A DNA stretch of 64,000 bases from Corynebacterium alimapuense (GCF_003716585.1 NZ_PTJO01000006.1:110176-174175), one strand, 5' to 3'. Counted from the first letter of the stretch, positions 9,767-18,211 are shown. Numbers and translations: made by a program. Notes: generated from the letters alone by a model not told the origin.

Positions 9767-9849
9767 GCCCGGGTGGCGGAATGGCAGACGCGCTGGCTTC
9801 AGGTGCCAGTGTCCGCAAGGGCGTGGGGGTTCAAGTCCCCCCCCGGGCA
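9767..9849 (+). tRNA. tRNA-Leu (anticodon CAG)
   Basis: The 7-bp acceptor stem GCCCGGG/CCCGGGC runs 9767-9773 with 9842-9848, followed by discriminator A. The anticodon stem CTGGC/GCCAG encloses the loop TTCAGGT, giving anticodon CAG, which reads CUG. A long variable arm (class II) and the T-loop GTTCAAGTC are present. CCA is not fully encoded. Confidence 0.96.
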
Positions 9850-9876
9850 CAAAGAGCAGTTCTTGAACTGCAACAG

Positions 9877-9920
9877 CCGGAGATCACAAACTCGAAAGAG
9901 GGTGTGAGCTCCGGTTTTTC
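9877..9920 (+). terminator. Terminator after tRNA-Leu
   Basis: The stem CCGGAG/CTCCGG (9877-9882 with 9909-9914) is extended by TCACA/TGTGA and followed by TTTTTC. It is placed 28 nt after the tRNA. The rest of 9850-10140 shows no gene. Confidence 0.75.
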
Positions 9921-10140
9921 TTGTTTCCTGCACTGTTGTCTGAATGTGAAGCCAGTGCTGAGAGCAGCCGTATTTACAGGTCCTGGTGCGGCTCCCCCGT
10001 GGGGAAATCAGAAAGGCTGCAACCTCCGGGAGTTTTGAGTTTTGTGTATTGGATAATTCGCTAGAAATTATGGTTAGTGCCGCGACTTTTTTGCTTGATG
10101 TGGAGCTCAGGGTTAACGGTGAAGCAGCAAAACAAGGGAA

Positions 10141-10203
10141 AGCCCCGCAGGTCAGTGACTCCAGCTTCCATAACAATAGGAAGGGCCACTGACCGGCGGG
10201 GCT
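10141..10203 (-). terminator. Terminator after the M23 peptidase gene
   Basis: A long stem pairs 10141-10157 with 10187-10203 (AGCCCCGC plus GGTCAGTG arms). On the minus strand it is followed by a T-rich stretch. It lies 17 nt beyond the stop codon. Confidence 0.7.
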
Positions 10204-10219
10204 GAGAAGTGATGAGCTC

Positions 10220-10834
10220 CTAGATATAAATGCCGTGGTTGGCGAACCACGAGACCGGATCCACAGCGCCATCGCCGGTGGGGTGAATCTCGAAGTGCAG
10301 GTGGGAGCCGGTGGAAAAGCCTCGGCTGCCCATGCCCGCGATAGTCTGACCTGCGCTGACGCGCTCGCCAACGTTGACATTGAGGGTCTCCATGTGGCCG
10401 TAGACCGACATGGAGCCGTCATCATGCTTGATGCGGATCCACTGGCCGAAGCCTGAGGCTGGGCCGGAGTTGATGACGGTGCCATCCATGACGGCCAGGA
10501 TCGGGGTGCCAATGGCGTTAGCGATGTCGATGCCATTGTGCATGGTTCCCCAGCGCATGCCATAGCCAGAGGTGAAGGTTCCTTGGGCTGGCTTAACGAC
10601 GCCCCCGTTGAGCTGGGCAGGCAGTGCTTGGACCTGGCTGGCTACGGTGTTCACGATTTGCTCGGCTGTTACTGAAGAACCTGCCGGAAGTGTCTGCGCC
10701 GCGGCGGAGCCGATGCCGGCTGAGCTGACTGCCCCAGCTGTGAGCGTTGCCAGGATGAGTCGGCGGCGAGCCGCGGAAGTGCGGGACTGCTTGCGGTGGC
10801 GCCCGGCGGGCAGTCGTCGTTCCTGGAGGTGCAT
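10220..10834 (-). CDS. Secreted M23 (LytM-type) peptidoglycan endopeptidase
   Basis: A 204-aa protein starting at the ATG at 10834, chosen because AAAGGGGA lies about 5 nt before it; the longer reading frame has no such site. A basic N-region and hydrophobic core (about 25-47) ending SAAAQ form a signal peptide. The M23 domain has zinc ligands H99 and D103 (HNGIDIA) and H178/H180 (HLHFEIH). It probably cleaves peptide cross-links during daughter-cell separation. In C. glutamicum related mepA-type genes are under MtrAB control. A strong terminator follows. Confidence 0.9.
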   Translation of the reverse strand: MHLQERRLPAGRHRKQSRTSAARRRLILATLTAGAVSSAGIGSAAAQTLPAGSSVTAEQIVNTVASQVQALPAQLNGGVVKPAQGTFTSGYGMRWGTMHNGIDIANAIGTPILAVMDGTVINSGPASGFGQWIRIKHDDGSMSVYGHMETLNVNVGERVSAGQTIAGMGSRGFSTGSHLHFEIHPTGDGAVDPVSWFANHGIYI

Positions 10835-11032
10835 CCGTTCCCCTTTAGTGGTGTTCATGAGCAAGACCTGACCCAATCTGTTTTACTGCTCTGTGATCTT
10901 GCCGTTATCAATTTGTGACCACAGTAGCGGCCGCGTGCGCTCGTGTCCAACTATTGCCTTCACCTGCAATTAACGCTGCATTCCTGGTGTGGGGATTGAG
11001 TTCGAGGCAGTTATTGCGTACCGAATGGGAGA

Positions 11033-11104
11033 CGAATGGTTATTCGCACAGCACATAGGGGTCCAAGGCGGAAGAAGTGATGACTAACTGCAGCTCGAAT
11101 AACC
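11033..11104. promoter_or_regulatory. CGAAT/ATTCG repeats between divergent M23 and CHY genes
   Basis: The intergenic stretch 10835-11141 holds no gene that I can see. It carries CGAAT-GGTT-ATTCG (11033-11046), and its GGTTATTCG (11038-11046) is an exact inverted copy of CGAATAACC at 11096-11104. The position between divergent genes suggests an operator, but the binding protein is unknown. Confidence 0.3.
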
Positions 11105-11141
11105 GCTAGCCTGTTATCTCGGGCTGAAATGGCCATATGAG

Positions 11142-11471
11142 GTGGTCATCTACTGTGTGAGCATGTTGATTAACGGTCTCGAGGTAGACGGCCAGGGGCG
11201 ATGCATTCACTACCGCAGCGAGTTCGATGTAGTGGCCAACAAGTGTCAAAGCTGCGGCCTCTACTGGGCGTGTCATGCCTGCCATGAGGAACTAGCGGGA
11301 CATCCCTTTGGGCGGATGGATGTGCGGGCAGCTGATTCTGTTCTCTGCGGGGAGTGTGGCTACCTCATGGGTTTCGAGGCCTATTCCCAAATATCGAGCT
11401 GCCCAAGTTGCAGTCACCCGTTCAATCCTGGGTGTTCAATTCACAAATCGGTATATTTTAAGGTGAATTAG
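11142..11471 (+). CDS. CHY-type zinc-finger protein
   Basis: Up to 109 aa, very rich in Cys and His. Spaced pairs are seen in CIHY, KCQSCGLYWACHACH, CGECGY and CPSCSHPF. This matches the bacterial CHY zinc-finger family, small cytoplasmic proteins expected to bind two or three Zn ions; their role is not well known. Translation may start at GTG 11142 or at ATG 11163 (MLINGLEV); neither has a clear ribosome site. It stands alone, 66 nt before the lipocalin gene. Confidence 0.75.
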   Translation: MVIYCVSMLINGLEVDGQGRCIHYRSEFDVVANKCQSCGLYWACHACHEELAGHPFGRMDVRAADSVLCGECGYLMGFEAYSQISSCPSCSHPFNPGCSIHKSVYFKVN

Positions 11472-11537
11472 CTCTATCTAATTTTGCAGATGGAATGTAA
11501 AATTAGCCCACACACTCCCGATTGGAAGGTTCATCCC

Positions 11538-12185
11538 ATGCGTCGAATCCTGACCGCTCTGACCACTGTGACCTTGGCTGCCGCGTTGACCGTGCCAGTT
11601 GCTGGGGCTCAAGACATCTTCAACGGGGGTCGTCTCGGTGGCGGTTCCAGCCAGGTGCTGGAAGGTGTTTCATCTAGCCAAGGCAATCCATTGCCTGAAA
11701 TCGATGGCGCAGTTGATTTGAACAAATATCAGGGCACTTGGTACCAGGTAGCTGCAGTTCCGCAGCCTTTCACCCTGCAGTGCGCCTATGACACTCGGGC
11801 TGAATACGGCGTCATCGACGAGACCACAATCTCGGTTCTCAACTCTTGTGGAACTCTTTTCGGCCAGGACTCCGTTATCTCAGGAACCGCGACTGCAGTT
11901 TCGGATGCTTCCCTGCGGGTGTCCTTCTCTGACATTCCTTTCCAGAATGCTGATGGTCCAGCCAACTACCGGGTGACTTACTTGAATGACGATTACACCT
12001 TGGCAATTGTCGGAGACCCGGATCGCCAATCGGGCTTCGTGCTTTCTCGTTCTCAGGATCTTTCAGATCAGCAGTGGTCTGATATTCGCGCCACCGTGGA
12101 ATCGCGTGGCTGGTGGTCTTGTTCTTTCTTGACCGTGCCCATGACTGAAGGACGCGACGACGTTGCGCCTTTGTGTGCCCTCTGA
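11538..12185 (+). CDS. Secreted lipocalin-family protein
   Basis: A 215-aa protein starting at ATG 11538 with GGAAGG upstream. A signal peptide (1-24, ending VAGAQ) is followed by a Gly/Ser-rich segment. The domain starts with the lipocalin signature KYQGTWYQVA (64-73) and continues with strand patterns such as YRVTYLNDDYTLAIVGD. It resembles the Blc/bacterial lipocalin group, beta-barrels that bind hydrophobic ligands. No lipobox is present, so it is probably released rather than lipid-anchored. Cysteines (C82, C100 and two near the C-terminus) could form disulfides. The ligand is unknown. Confidence 0.85.
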   Translation: MRRILTALTTVTLAAALTVPVAGAQDIFNGGRLGGGSSQVLEGVSSSQGNPLPEIDGAVDLNKYQGTWYQVAAVPQPFTLQCAYDTRAEYGVIDETTISVLNSCGTLFGQDSVISGTATAVSDASLRVSFSDIPFQNADGPANYRVTYLNDDYTLAIVGDPDRQSGFVLSRSQDLSDQQWSDIRATVESRGWWSCSFLTVPMTEGRDDVAPLCAL

Positions 12186-12210
12186 GGTTGATCGCTAGAA
12201 CTCGAAGCTG

Positions 12211-12252
12211 ATCTAGGCCAAGGCATGGGGGATGCCTCGGCCTAGATTTTTT
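12211..12252 (+). terminator. Terminator after the lipocalin gene
   Basis: The stem ATCTAGGCC plus AGGCAT pairs with ATGCCT plus GGCCTAGAT around a short G-rich loop, then TTTTTT. It lies 26 nt past the stop. Confidence 0.9.
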
Positions 12253-12423
12253 GGGGCTTGTTTTATTCGAAGAGCTCTGTGCTTTTTTAGCAGCTAGAAG
12301 GCTGCGGAATCTACTAAAAGCGGCGAGCGCAAGTCTCCGGTGAGCAATTAATCTGGTGGGAGTTAGCTTGCCACTATTGGCTAAGACCGCTTGTCAGTCT
12401 TCATCGTCTGGAGATCAAAATCT

Positions 12424-12445
12424 CCACCACTCATTGGTGGTTTTT
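12424..12445. terminator. Small bidirectional terminator at the end of the M20 gene
   Basis: CCACCA/TGGTGG (12424-12429 with 12435-12440) has a 5-nt loop, T5 on the plus side and a T-rich run on the minus side. It is next to a second small palindrome (GGAGAT...ATCTCC, 12410-12425). It would end the minus-strand M20 transcript. The rest of 12253-12409 is featureless. Confidence 0.55.
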
Positions 12446-13772
12446 AAACCCCCAGGAACCTTCTAGCCAGCGAACGATAGGCATTGAGGGTGAGATCCAG
12501 ATCTTCCAATTCGATGTACTCATCGTGTGAGTGCAAAAGTGCGAAGACATCTCCCATGGTGCGTTCTCGAGCGTGGAGTGCGAAACCATAACCCACCCCG
12601 TCGAGACGACGAGCAAAACGTAGGTCAGAACCACCGGCTGCGACGGTGGGAATCACCGGTACACCGGGGAAGAACTCGTCGAAGGTATCCACCATGGCGC
12701 GATAGAGCGGACCGTCGGTGGGGGAGACCGAGGCAGGCTCGCTGATGAGGCGTTCGATCTGGACGAGATCGGCTAGGTCGCCGAGGGCGTCGATAAGAAT
12801 CTCGTCTACCTCTTCCTGGGTAGTGCCAGGCAGTGGGCGGATATCCAGATCGAGCGTTGCCGAGGAAGGCAGGACATTGATGGCGCTGCCGGAGTTCAGA
12901 ATCGTCTGGGAGATAGTCAACCGGGAGAGTGCGTGGGCATAGCGGGAGAGCTCCCCGAAATGCTCAAATGCGGAGTTATCGCTGCCGTTGAGGAGCGCAT
13001 GTTCGATTGCCGGGGAGAAGTGGAAGGCCCGCACGAAGCCACGCCACAGGGGATCCTGGCTGACGGGGAGATCGATCAAGGAGATGCGCCGTACGACCTC
13101 GGCAATTGTTGCCACTGCAGATACTCGACCATAAGGATTCGAGGCATGGCCAGCATCGCCTGTCACCGTGAGCCGCCGCTGTGCAGAGCCCTTTTCACCC
13201 ACCACGACGACAAGAGCATCGGAGCCATCGGCGACCGGCAAATGCGATCCGCCAGTCTCGGAGAGACAGTTACGCCAGGAGAACGCATCCGGGTGTTGCT
13301 CAGAAAGCCATTTCGCACCCAATCCACCGCGGGCCTCCTCATCGGCCACGCCCACAAAGTAGAGCGTGCCAGTCGGTGGTCCAGCAAGAGCAACATCGCG
13401 GGCTACCGCAGCCATGCTGGCAGTAATAAACAGCATGTCCATTGAGCCACGGCCGTAGAGGCGGCCGTCGATAATCTCTGCCCCGAAGGGGTCAGTTTCC
13501 CAGCGAGAATGATCAACCGGGACGACATCGGTGTGGCCCAATAGTGTCAATGGCTCAGCTTCTGGATCGGTGCCAGCAACGGTGACAACAATGCTCACCC
13601 GCCCGGGGGCTGATTCATAGCGATCAATGCAGATGCCAGGTACTCCGTCGAAGAATCGCTCCAGACTATCGGCGTTGCGCACCTCCTGACCGGAAGCCGG
13701 GGTCATGTCGTTGACGCAAGCGTTGCGGATCAGTTCACGCAACAGGGCGAGGGTGTCGTCGTAGAGGGCCAT
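12444..13772 (-). CDS. M20/M28-family zinc metallopeptidase
   Basis: About 442 aa from the ATG at 13772 (MALYDDTL); an in-frame ATG at 13802 is possible. Metal ligands are in LLGHTDVVPVD and GRGSMDM, the catalytic Glu is in GVADEEARGG, and a dimerisation domain sits in the middle. This is the ArgE/DapE/CPG2-like fold, which removes amino acids or acyl groups from peptides and amides. The substrate cannot be told from sequence. It is monocistronic and points away from the small gene at 13942. Confidence 0.88.
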   Translation of the reverse strand: MALYDDTLALLRELIRNACVNDMTPASGQEVRNADSLERFFDGVPGICIDRYESAPGRVSIVVTVAGTDPEAEPLTLLGHTDVVPVDHSRWETDPFGAEIIDGRLYGRGSMDMLFITASMAAVARDVALAGPPTGTLYFVGVADEEARGGLGAKWLSEQHPDAFSWRNCLSETGGSHLPVADGSDALVVVVGEKGSAQRRLTVTGDAGHASNPYGRVSAVATIAEVVRRISLIDLPVSQDPLWRGFVRAFHFSPAIEHALLNGSDNSAFEHFGELSRYAHALSRLTISQTILNSGSAINVLPSSATLDLDIRPLPGTTQEEVDEILIDALGDLADLVQIERLISEPASVSPTDGPLYRAMVDTFDEFFPGVPVIPTVAAGGSDLRFARRLDGVGYGFALHARERTMGDVFALLHSHDEYIELEDLDLTLNAYRSLARRFLGV

Positions 13773-13941
13773 ACCTCTAAGGTAGCCAGCTAGGTGCTTC
13801 ATGGGGAGGTCTAGGGGCGTCACACCGTGGAGTGAGAGATTTCGGTACCACTGGAGATGACGATTTAGTGCAAACGCCTGTATTTTTGGAAAGTGCAGGC
13901 GTCTTGTACGCGACACTAATTCAGCGAGAGGATCTCCCTAC

Positions 13942-14196
13942 ATGGGTTTCATGGACAGCGCTAAAGACAAAGCCGCCGAGTTTCTCGGCAATGAGCAAAA
14001 TACTGATCAGGTGTTGGACAAAGCAGAGCAGCTAGCGACTGACAAGCTGGGCGAAGATAAGGCCGAGCACATCCGCACCGCACGCGAAGCCATCGATGAG
14101 CGCATCGGTGAGACTTCCTCAGCCGATTCAGCACACGGTGCGGATGAGTCCAACGGATTTGACGATAATCCGGAAGACGAACCACTGACCCGCTAG
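13942..14196 (+). CDS. Small helical MT0933/Rv0909-like antitoxin-family protein
   Basis: An 84-aa hydrophilic, acidic protein, MGFMDSAKDKAAEFLGNE followed by repeated KAEQLATDKLGED-type helical segments and a disordered Asp/Glu-rich tail. It resembles the actinobacterial MT0933 antitoxin family. No toxin gene is adjacent, so it may be an orphan or a stress protein. GAGAGGAT lies 9 nt before the ATG. Confidence 0.65.
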   Translation: MGFMDSAKDKAAEFLGNEQNTDQVLDKAEQLATDKLGEDKAEHIRTAREAIDERIGETSSADSAHGADESNGFDDNPEDEPLTR

Positions 14197-14223
14197 TTCT
14201 TTCCTAGCGCGGTTGTTGGCGGT

Positions 14224-15654
14224 TTAGCGCAGAATCCGCTTGCTCCACTTCAACGCGGTGCTCACCGCCTGTGCATAGGACTGCTTTGACACGCCGTGTG
14301 GTCCGCTAAGCGGGACCCAACGCTGGACGGCGATAGTGCGCGATTCGGTGTATTTGAGCAGGCCATCATCTGCGTGTCGACGCCCGACGCCGGAGTCTTT
14401 CCACCCGCCCATCGGGGCATCGATGGAGGCCCACGTCGCGGCGAAACCCTCGTTGATATTGACTGTTCCGCATTCCAATTGGGAGGCAATTTTTCGGGCG
14501 GTGAGTACTTTTCCCCACACCGAAGCATTGAGCCCATAAGCGGATGCGTTGGCTCGTTGCACCGCAATGTCGTGGCTGCTTACCGTCTCTACGGTGACGA
14601 CTGGACCGAATACCTCATTGGCATAGAGTTCTGCGTCGGTGGGCACATCAACGAGCACGGTCGGAGCGTAAAAGGTCGGACCCAGCTCTGGGAGCGGATG
14701 TCCACCAGTCAGAGCGCGGGCGCCGTGATTGAGGGCGTCGTCGACCAGCGCGGAGACTCGCTCAAGGTGCTCCTGAGAAATTAGGCAGCCGACATCGAGG
14801 GTCCAATCATGGCCGGGGCCAATGCGCAAAGATTGCGTCAGCTCCCGGAAACGTGTGGTGAATGCTTCAGCGATATCCTCGTGGACAAAGATCCGTTCAA
14901 TGGAGATACACAGCTGCCCAGTGTTAGAAAAGCAGGCATTCACCGCGCCTCGAGCAGCAGTCTCGACATCGGCGTCGGCGCACACAATCATGGGATTTTT
15001 TCCGCCGAGTTCTGCGGAGAAGCCAATCAACCGTTCCCCGGCCTGAGCTGCCAATATTCGGCCGGTAGCACTAGATCCGGTGAACATGAGGTAATCACAT
15101 TCGGCCACGATGGCCTGGCCGACGCTCTCGCCTGGGCCCGGGGTGATCTGCATGAGTTCTGGCGGAAGACCAGCCAATTTCAGCAGCTCTAAGGCCCGCA
15201 ATGCGGTCCGAGTGGTTTTCTCATCTGGTTTGAGTACTACGGCATTGCCGGCTAGCAACGCTGGAATGGCATCAGACATGGCCATGGTCAGTGGGTAGTT
15301 CCACGGGGCGATAATTCCGACTACTCCCTTGGGCGAGCGCTCCACGACGGTGCTGGTCATCAATGGCAGGGCACCCTTTGCCTTGGATGTGCGTAGCAGC
15401 CGGGCAGCTCGGTAACCGTAATGGCGGGCCGTGATGGCTGCGTCCATGATCTCGTCGAAGGCGCTAGAGCGAGATTTTCCAGTCTCATCTTGAATGAGAT
15501 CGAGCAGCTCGACTTGATGATCGAGCACCAGATCATGAAAAGCGAGCATAATCTCCCGGCGAGCTGAGACCGGAGTGCGCTCCCATTCTGACTGAGCGTG
15601 ACGTGCGCGGAGAAAGGCAGTGTGGACCTCGGCGGTGGTGGCAGTAACAGACAT
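14224..15654 (-). CDS. NAD(P)-dependent aldehyde dehydrogenase (succinate-semialdehyde dehydrogenase-like)
   Basis: A 476-aa ALDH from the ATG at 15654 (MSVTATTAEVHTAFL); the upstream in-frame extension looks non-coding. Hallmarks are IIAPWNYPL, LKPDEKT, FTGSSATGR, the catalytic Glu in ELGGKNP and the catalytic Cys in NTGQLCISIE. It is closest to GabD2-type enzymes, which oxidise succinate semialdehyde or related aldehydes to acids. The start lies only 12 bp from the divergent SDR start, so the two promoters must interlock. Confidence 0.88.
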   Translation of the reverse strand: MSVTATTAEVHTAFLRARHAQSEWERTPVSARREIMLAFHDLVLDHQVELLDLIQDETGKSRSSAFDEIMDAAITARHYGYRAARLLRTSKAKGALPLMTSTVVERSPKGVVGIIAPWNYPLTMAMSDAIPALLAGNAVVLKPDEKTTRTALRALELLKLAGLPPELMQITPGPGESVGQAIVAECDYLMFTGSSATGRILAAQAGERLIGFSAELGGKNPMIVCADADVETAARGAVNACFSNTGQLCISIERIFVHEDIAEAFTTRFRELTQSLRIGPGHDWTLDVGCLISQEHLERVSALVDDALNHGARALTGGHPLPELGPTFYAPTVLVDVPTDAELYANEVFGPVVTVETVSSHDIAVQRANASAYGLNASVWGKVLTARKIASQLECGTVNINEGFAATWASIDAPMGGWKDSGVGRRHADDGLLKYTESRTIAVQRWVPLSGPHGVSKQSYAQAVSTALKWSKRILR

Positions 15655-15666
15655 AAGATCAACGTT

Positions 15667-16410
15667 ATGCCATCTATCTTTATCTCGGGAGCGGCCACCG
15701 GTATCGGCCGTGCCGTCGCCGAAAGATTCCTTGCTGAGGGCTGGACCGTCGGCGCCTATGATATTGCCCCGGTGACCTGGAGTTCTCAGGTTGTTTCCGG
15801 GCATCTTGATGTCACAAATGCAGACTCTTGGGCCGCCGCCCTGGCTGACTTCTCTGAGCACACCGGCGGGTCTATCGATGTCGTAGACAACAACGCTGGG
15901 GTCATTGCAGCTGGCCGGTTAGCGCAACAAACCCCCACAGAGCTACAGAACATCATCGAGGTCAATTGCCTGGGAGTGACCCTGGGTGCCCACGCTGCCC
16001 ATCAATATCTCTGCGGCGGTGGCCAGTTGGTCAACATGGCCAGTGCCTCTGCGATCTACGGCCAGCCTGAGATCGCTGCCTATTCTGCCTCCAAGTTTTA
16101 TGTCGCTGGTTTAACTGAGGCTTTGGACTTGGAATGGCGCGGGGACGGCATCCGCGTGGTTGATATCTGGCCGCTCTGGGCGAAGACTTCTTTGGCAGAA
16201 GTAGAGGCAGGCTCGGTGCGCAAGCTCGGGGTCAAGATCACTCCCGAACAGGTCGCTGATGTGGTGTGGATGGCGGTTCATCCGCGCGGACGCTGGGCCC
16301 GGGGCAAACTCCACTATGGCGTCTCCAAGCTGGATAAAGCACTATATTTTGGCAGGTCAATCTCGCCGGATCGAGTCTCGCGCCTGCTCACCCGAGTGCT
16401 GACTGGCTAA
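15667..16410 (+). CDS. Short-chain dehydrogenase/reductase
   Basis: A 247-aa SDR. The Rossmann motif SGAATGIGRAV, NNAG (in DVVDNNAGV), and the active-site pair in YSASK are all present. The ATG at 15667 has no ribosome site. TAAGAT at 15654-15659 sits 7 nt upstream, which fits a leaderless mRNA. The substrate is unknown; divergent pairing with an aldehyde dehydrogenase suggests an alcohol/aldehyde route. The gene ends 29 bp before the broken sirtuin. Confidence 0.87.
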   Translation: MPSIFISGAATGIGRAVAERFLAEGWTVGAYDIAPVTWSSQVVSGHLDVTNADSWAAALADFSEHTGGSIDVVDNNAGVIAAGRLAQQTPTELQNIIEVNCLGVTLGAHAAHQYLCGGGQLVNMASASAIYGQPEIAAYSASKFYVAGLTEALDLEWRGDGIRVVDIWPLWAKTSLAEVEAGSVRKLGVKITPEQVADVVWMAVHPRGRWARGKLHYGVSKLDKALYFGRSISPDRVSRLLTRVLTG

Positions 16411-16439
16411 ATATTCTGACGCGACTATCACCGCCAGCA

Positions 16440-17169
16440 ATGGCTAGGGTTGTGGATGTGGACAGACCGCTTTTCGACGCCGATTTCAATGACCCCGCCA
16501 TCAACGACTCGCATCGTTCCGCGCTGCGTTCGATCGCCCGGGTGGTCGAGGAGACCACGATTCCTACTCCACCGGAGCAGGCCCTAGAACTGATTTCAGC
16601 ACAACTCAAAACTGGTTCAGTGCTCGTGCTGACAGGTGCAGGAGTGTCTACGGATTCTGGGATTCCTGATTATCGGGGCCCACTCGGATCATTGAACAGA
16701 CATCGCCCGATGACCTATCAGGAGTTTAGCCATGACCCAGCGGCAGCCAAGCGCTACTGGGCTCGGAGTTTTGTTGGTTGGCGGCAGATGGATAGTGCTC
16801 GCCCCAACCGCACTCATTTCGCCATCGTGGAATTGGAACGGGCGGGCTATCTTAGCGGGATAGTTACCCAGAATGTCGATGGGCTCCACCGCTCTGCGGG
16901 TGCGCAAAATATTGTGCATCTCCATGGTGATTTAGCGACGGTGATCTGCCTGGATTGTCATGCTCGCGAAGTCGACATCAGTGCTGGTCGCGGGATCATC
17001 TTTAGCAGTGATGAGTGGCTACCGTCTCGTATTGGAGGGCCTGCGTCAGGGCAAACCGGTAGCCGTAGTCAACGGCGGGCCTGGGCGCGCCGATGGGAGA
17101 GTTGACCCGCTGTGGCGCACTGAACTCGCCCCAGCGTTTGACGCGCTACTTGATGCTCTAGATATTTAA
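16440..17169 (+). pseudogene. Sir2-family NAD-dependent deacylase with internal deletion and frameshift
   Basis: The first frame (16440 to about 16975) carries LTGAGVSTDSGIPDYRG, TQNVDGLHRSAG, the catalytic HLHGD and the first zinc pair CLDC. Right after CHAREVD it leaves the family. A second frame (from about 16975 to 17169) then supplies the normal C-terminus, VLVAGSSLAVMSGYR through NGGPGRAD to the stop. The missing part should hold the second CxxC zinc pair and the small-domain end, roughly 55-65 residues. The product would lack structural zinc and the C-terminal NAD contacts, so it is probably inactive. The stop overlaps the convergent XRE gene stop. Confidence 0.85.
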
Positions 17170-17510
17170 GCGCTTTGGAGAGCTCGGGCAGCAGTGAGGC
17201 CGCTGCTGAAATGGAACACCGGCTCTACGGGTGCAGCGGGGGCTTCGGGAGTCTCTACAACCTCGACTGTTTCTACAACCTCGACTACCTCAGCCTCATC
17301 GGCCTGGAGGTCAAAGGTAACGGAGACACCTAGGGCATCAGCTAGGGTGAGAATGCGATCGAGGGCTGGGCCTTTGGTCATGCCGCGTTCGAATTGGCTG
17401 ACCCAAGAGCGTGAAACGCCGAGCTGCTCGGCGATCTGACCCTGAGACATGCCGGAGTTCACGCGTGCGGTCTTGAGGGTGGCAGCAATGGCGGTGAGCG
17501 TGTGGGACAT
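17166..17510 (-). CDS. XRE-family helix-turn-helix regulator
   Basis: A 114-aa protein from the ATG at 17510, with GGAAGG 7 nt upstream. The N-terminal Cro/C1-type HTH (about 13-66) contains GMSQGQIAEQLGVSRSWVSQ. The C-terminal third is a Glu/Val/Pro/Ala tail with repeated VVET units, encoded by an 18-bp-period DNA repeat (17254-17268 and 17272-17286). No ligand or toxin domain is seen. It is divergent from ferritin and could act on that 188-bp intergenic region; this is inference from position. Confidence 0.82.
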   Translation of the reverse strand: MSHTLTAIAATLKTARVNSGMSQGQIAEQLGVSRSWVSQFERGMTKGPALDRILTLADALGVSVTFDLQADEAEVVEVVETVEVVETPEAPAAPVEPVFHFSSGLTAARALQSA

Positions 17511-17662
17511 GATGTGGCCTTCCACGGGAGCGAGGTTCTTGGCGGGGACAATCCCCGTATGATTTCGAAAGGCTAGAGCGCATCCCAGATCAATAGGGTG
17601 AGCAAAACACGCCTTAGCGGGAAATTTACTCATAGGTTGGCCTTCGTTCACCCAATACGTTC

Positions 17663-17691
17663 ATGACACCGGTCACAAGTGCGCCTAACAT
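17663..17691 (+). promoter_or_regulatory. Promoter of leaderless ferritin mRNA
   Basis: -35 ATGACA (17663-17668), a 17-bp spacer and -10 TAACAT (17686-17691) place the start site at or next to the A of the ATG at 17699. No Shine-Dalgarno is present before any candidate start. Confidence 0.55.
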
Positions 17692-17698
17692 GGCGGTT

Positions 17699-18211
17699 AT
17701 GAACATGGACCCGCGCCTCCAAGAGGCCCTAAATGACCAAGTCACCGCCGAGTACACAGCTTCACTGATCTACAGTCAGATTTCCTATGATCTCAGCAAG
17801 ATGAGTTTTTCCGGCATGAGTGCATGGATGTCTGCTCAGGCCGATGAAGAGCGCCTGCATGCTGGGAAGTTCTCGGATCATCTCCTAGCCCGGAATACCA
17901 GCGTCAAGCTCAGCAGCATCACTCTGCCTGATCTGGAGATCACGTCCGCACTGGAGGCTTTTACTATCGCCTACGCGCATGAGAAGAAGGTCTCGGAGAT
18001 GATTCGTAACCTCGCCCGCGTTGCCGATGATGTTCGTGATTTCGACAGCCGGACCTTGATCAACTGGTTCTTGCAGGAGCAGATTGAGGAAGAAGATACC
18101 GTTTCTGGCATCGTTGATCAGCTTCGGATGGTCGGTGATGATGGCGCCGGCCAGCTTCGCATTGACGCTCGCTTGGGTGCTGAACGCGGACAGGCGCCGC
18201 CTGCTCAGTAG
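17699..18211 (+). CDS. ftn: Ferritin
   Basis: A 170-aa four-helix-bundle iron-storage protein. Ferroxidase residues are visible as E18 (DQVTAEYTAS) and E50/E51 with H54 (ADEERLHA); further carboxylates lie in QEQIEEEDTV. It oxidises Fe(II) and stores Fe(III) in a 24-mer shell. The start at 17699 is chosen because the promoter at 17663-17691 gives a leaderless message; 17690 is an alternative. The next gene is heme oxygenase, so the neighbourhood concerns iron. No clear DtxR box precedes it. Confidence 0.92.
   Translation: MNMDPRLQEALNDQVTAEYTASLIYSQISYDLSKMSFSGMSAWMSAQADEERLHAGKFSDHLLARNTSVKLSSITLPDLEITSALEAFTIAYAHEKKVSEMIRNLARVADDVRDFDSRTLINWFLQEQIEEEDTVSGIVDQLRMVGDDGAGQLRIDARLGAERGQAPPAQ

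Noticed and set aside
10892..10920. GlxR/CRP-type site upstream of the M23 gene
   Set aside because: TGTGA occurs, but without a TCACA partner at the right distance.
10835..11141. c-di-AMP (ydaO-type) riboswitch before the secreted M23 peptidase
   Set aside because: Such riboswitches precede some actinobacterial wall hydrolase genes, but I could not find the conserved core sequence or pairing here.
13942..14196. Toxin-antitoxin module around the MT0933-like gene
   Set aside because: No toxin-like partner is adjacent; the neighbours are an M20 peptidase and an aldehyde dehydrogenase.
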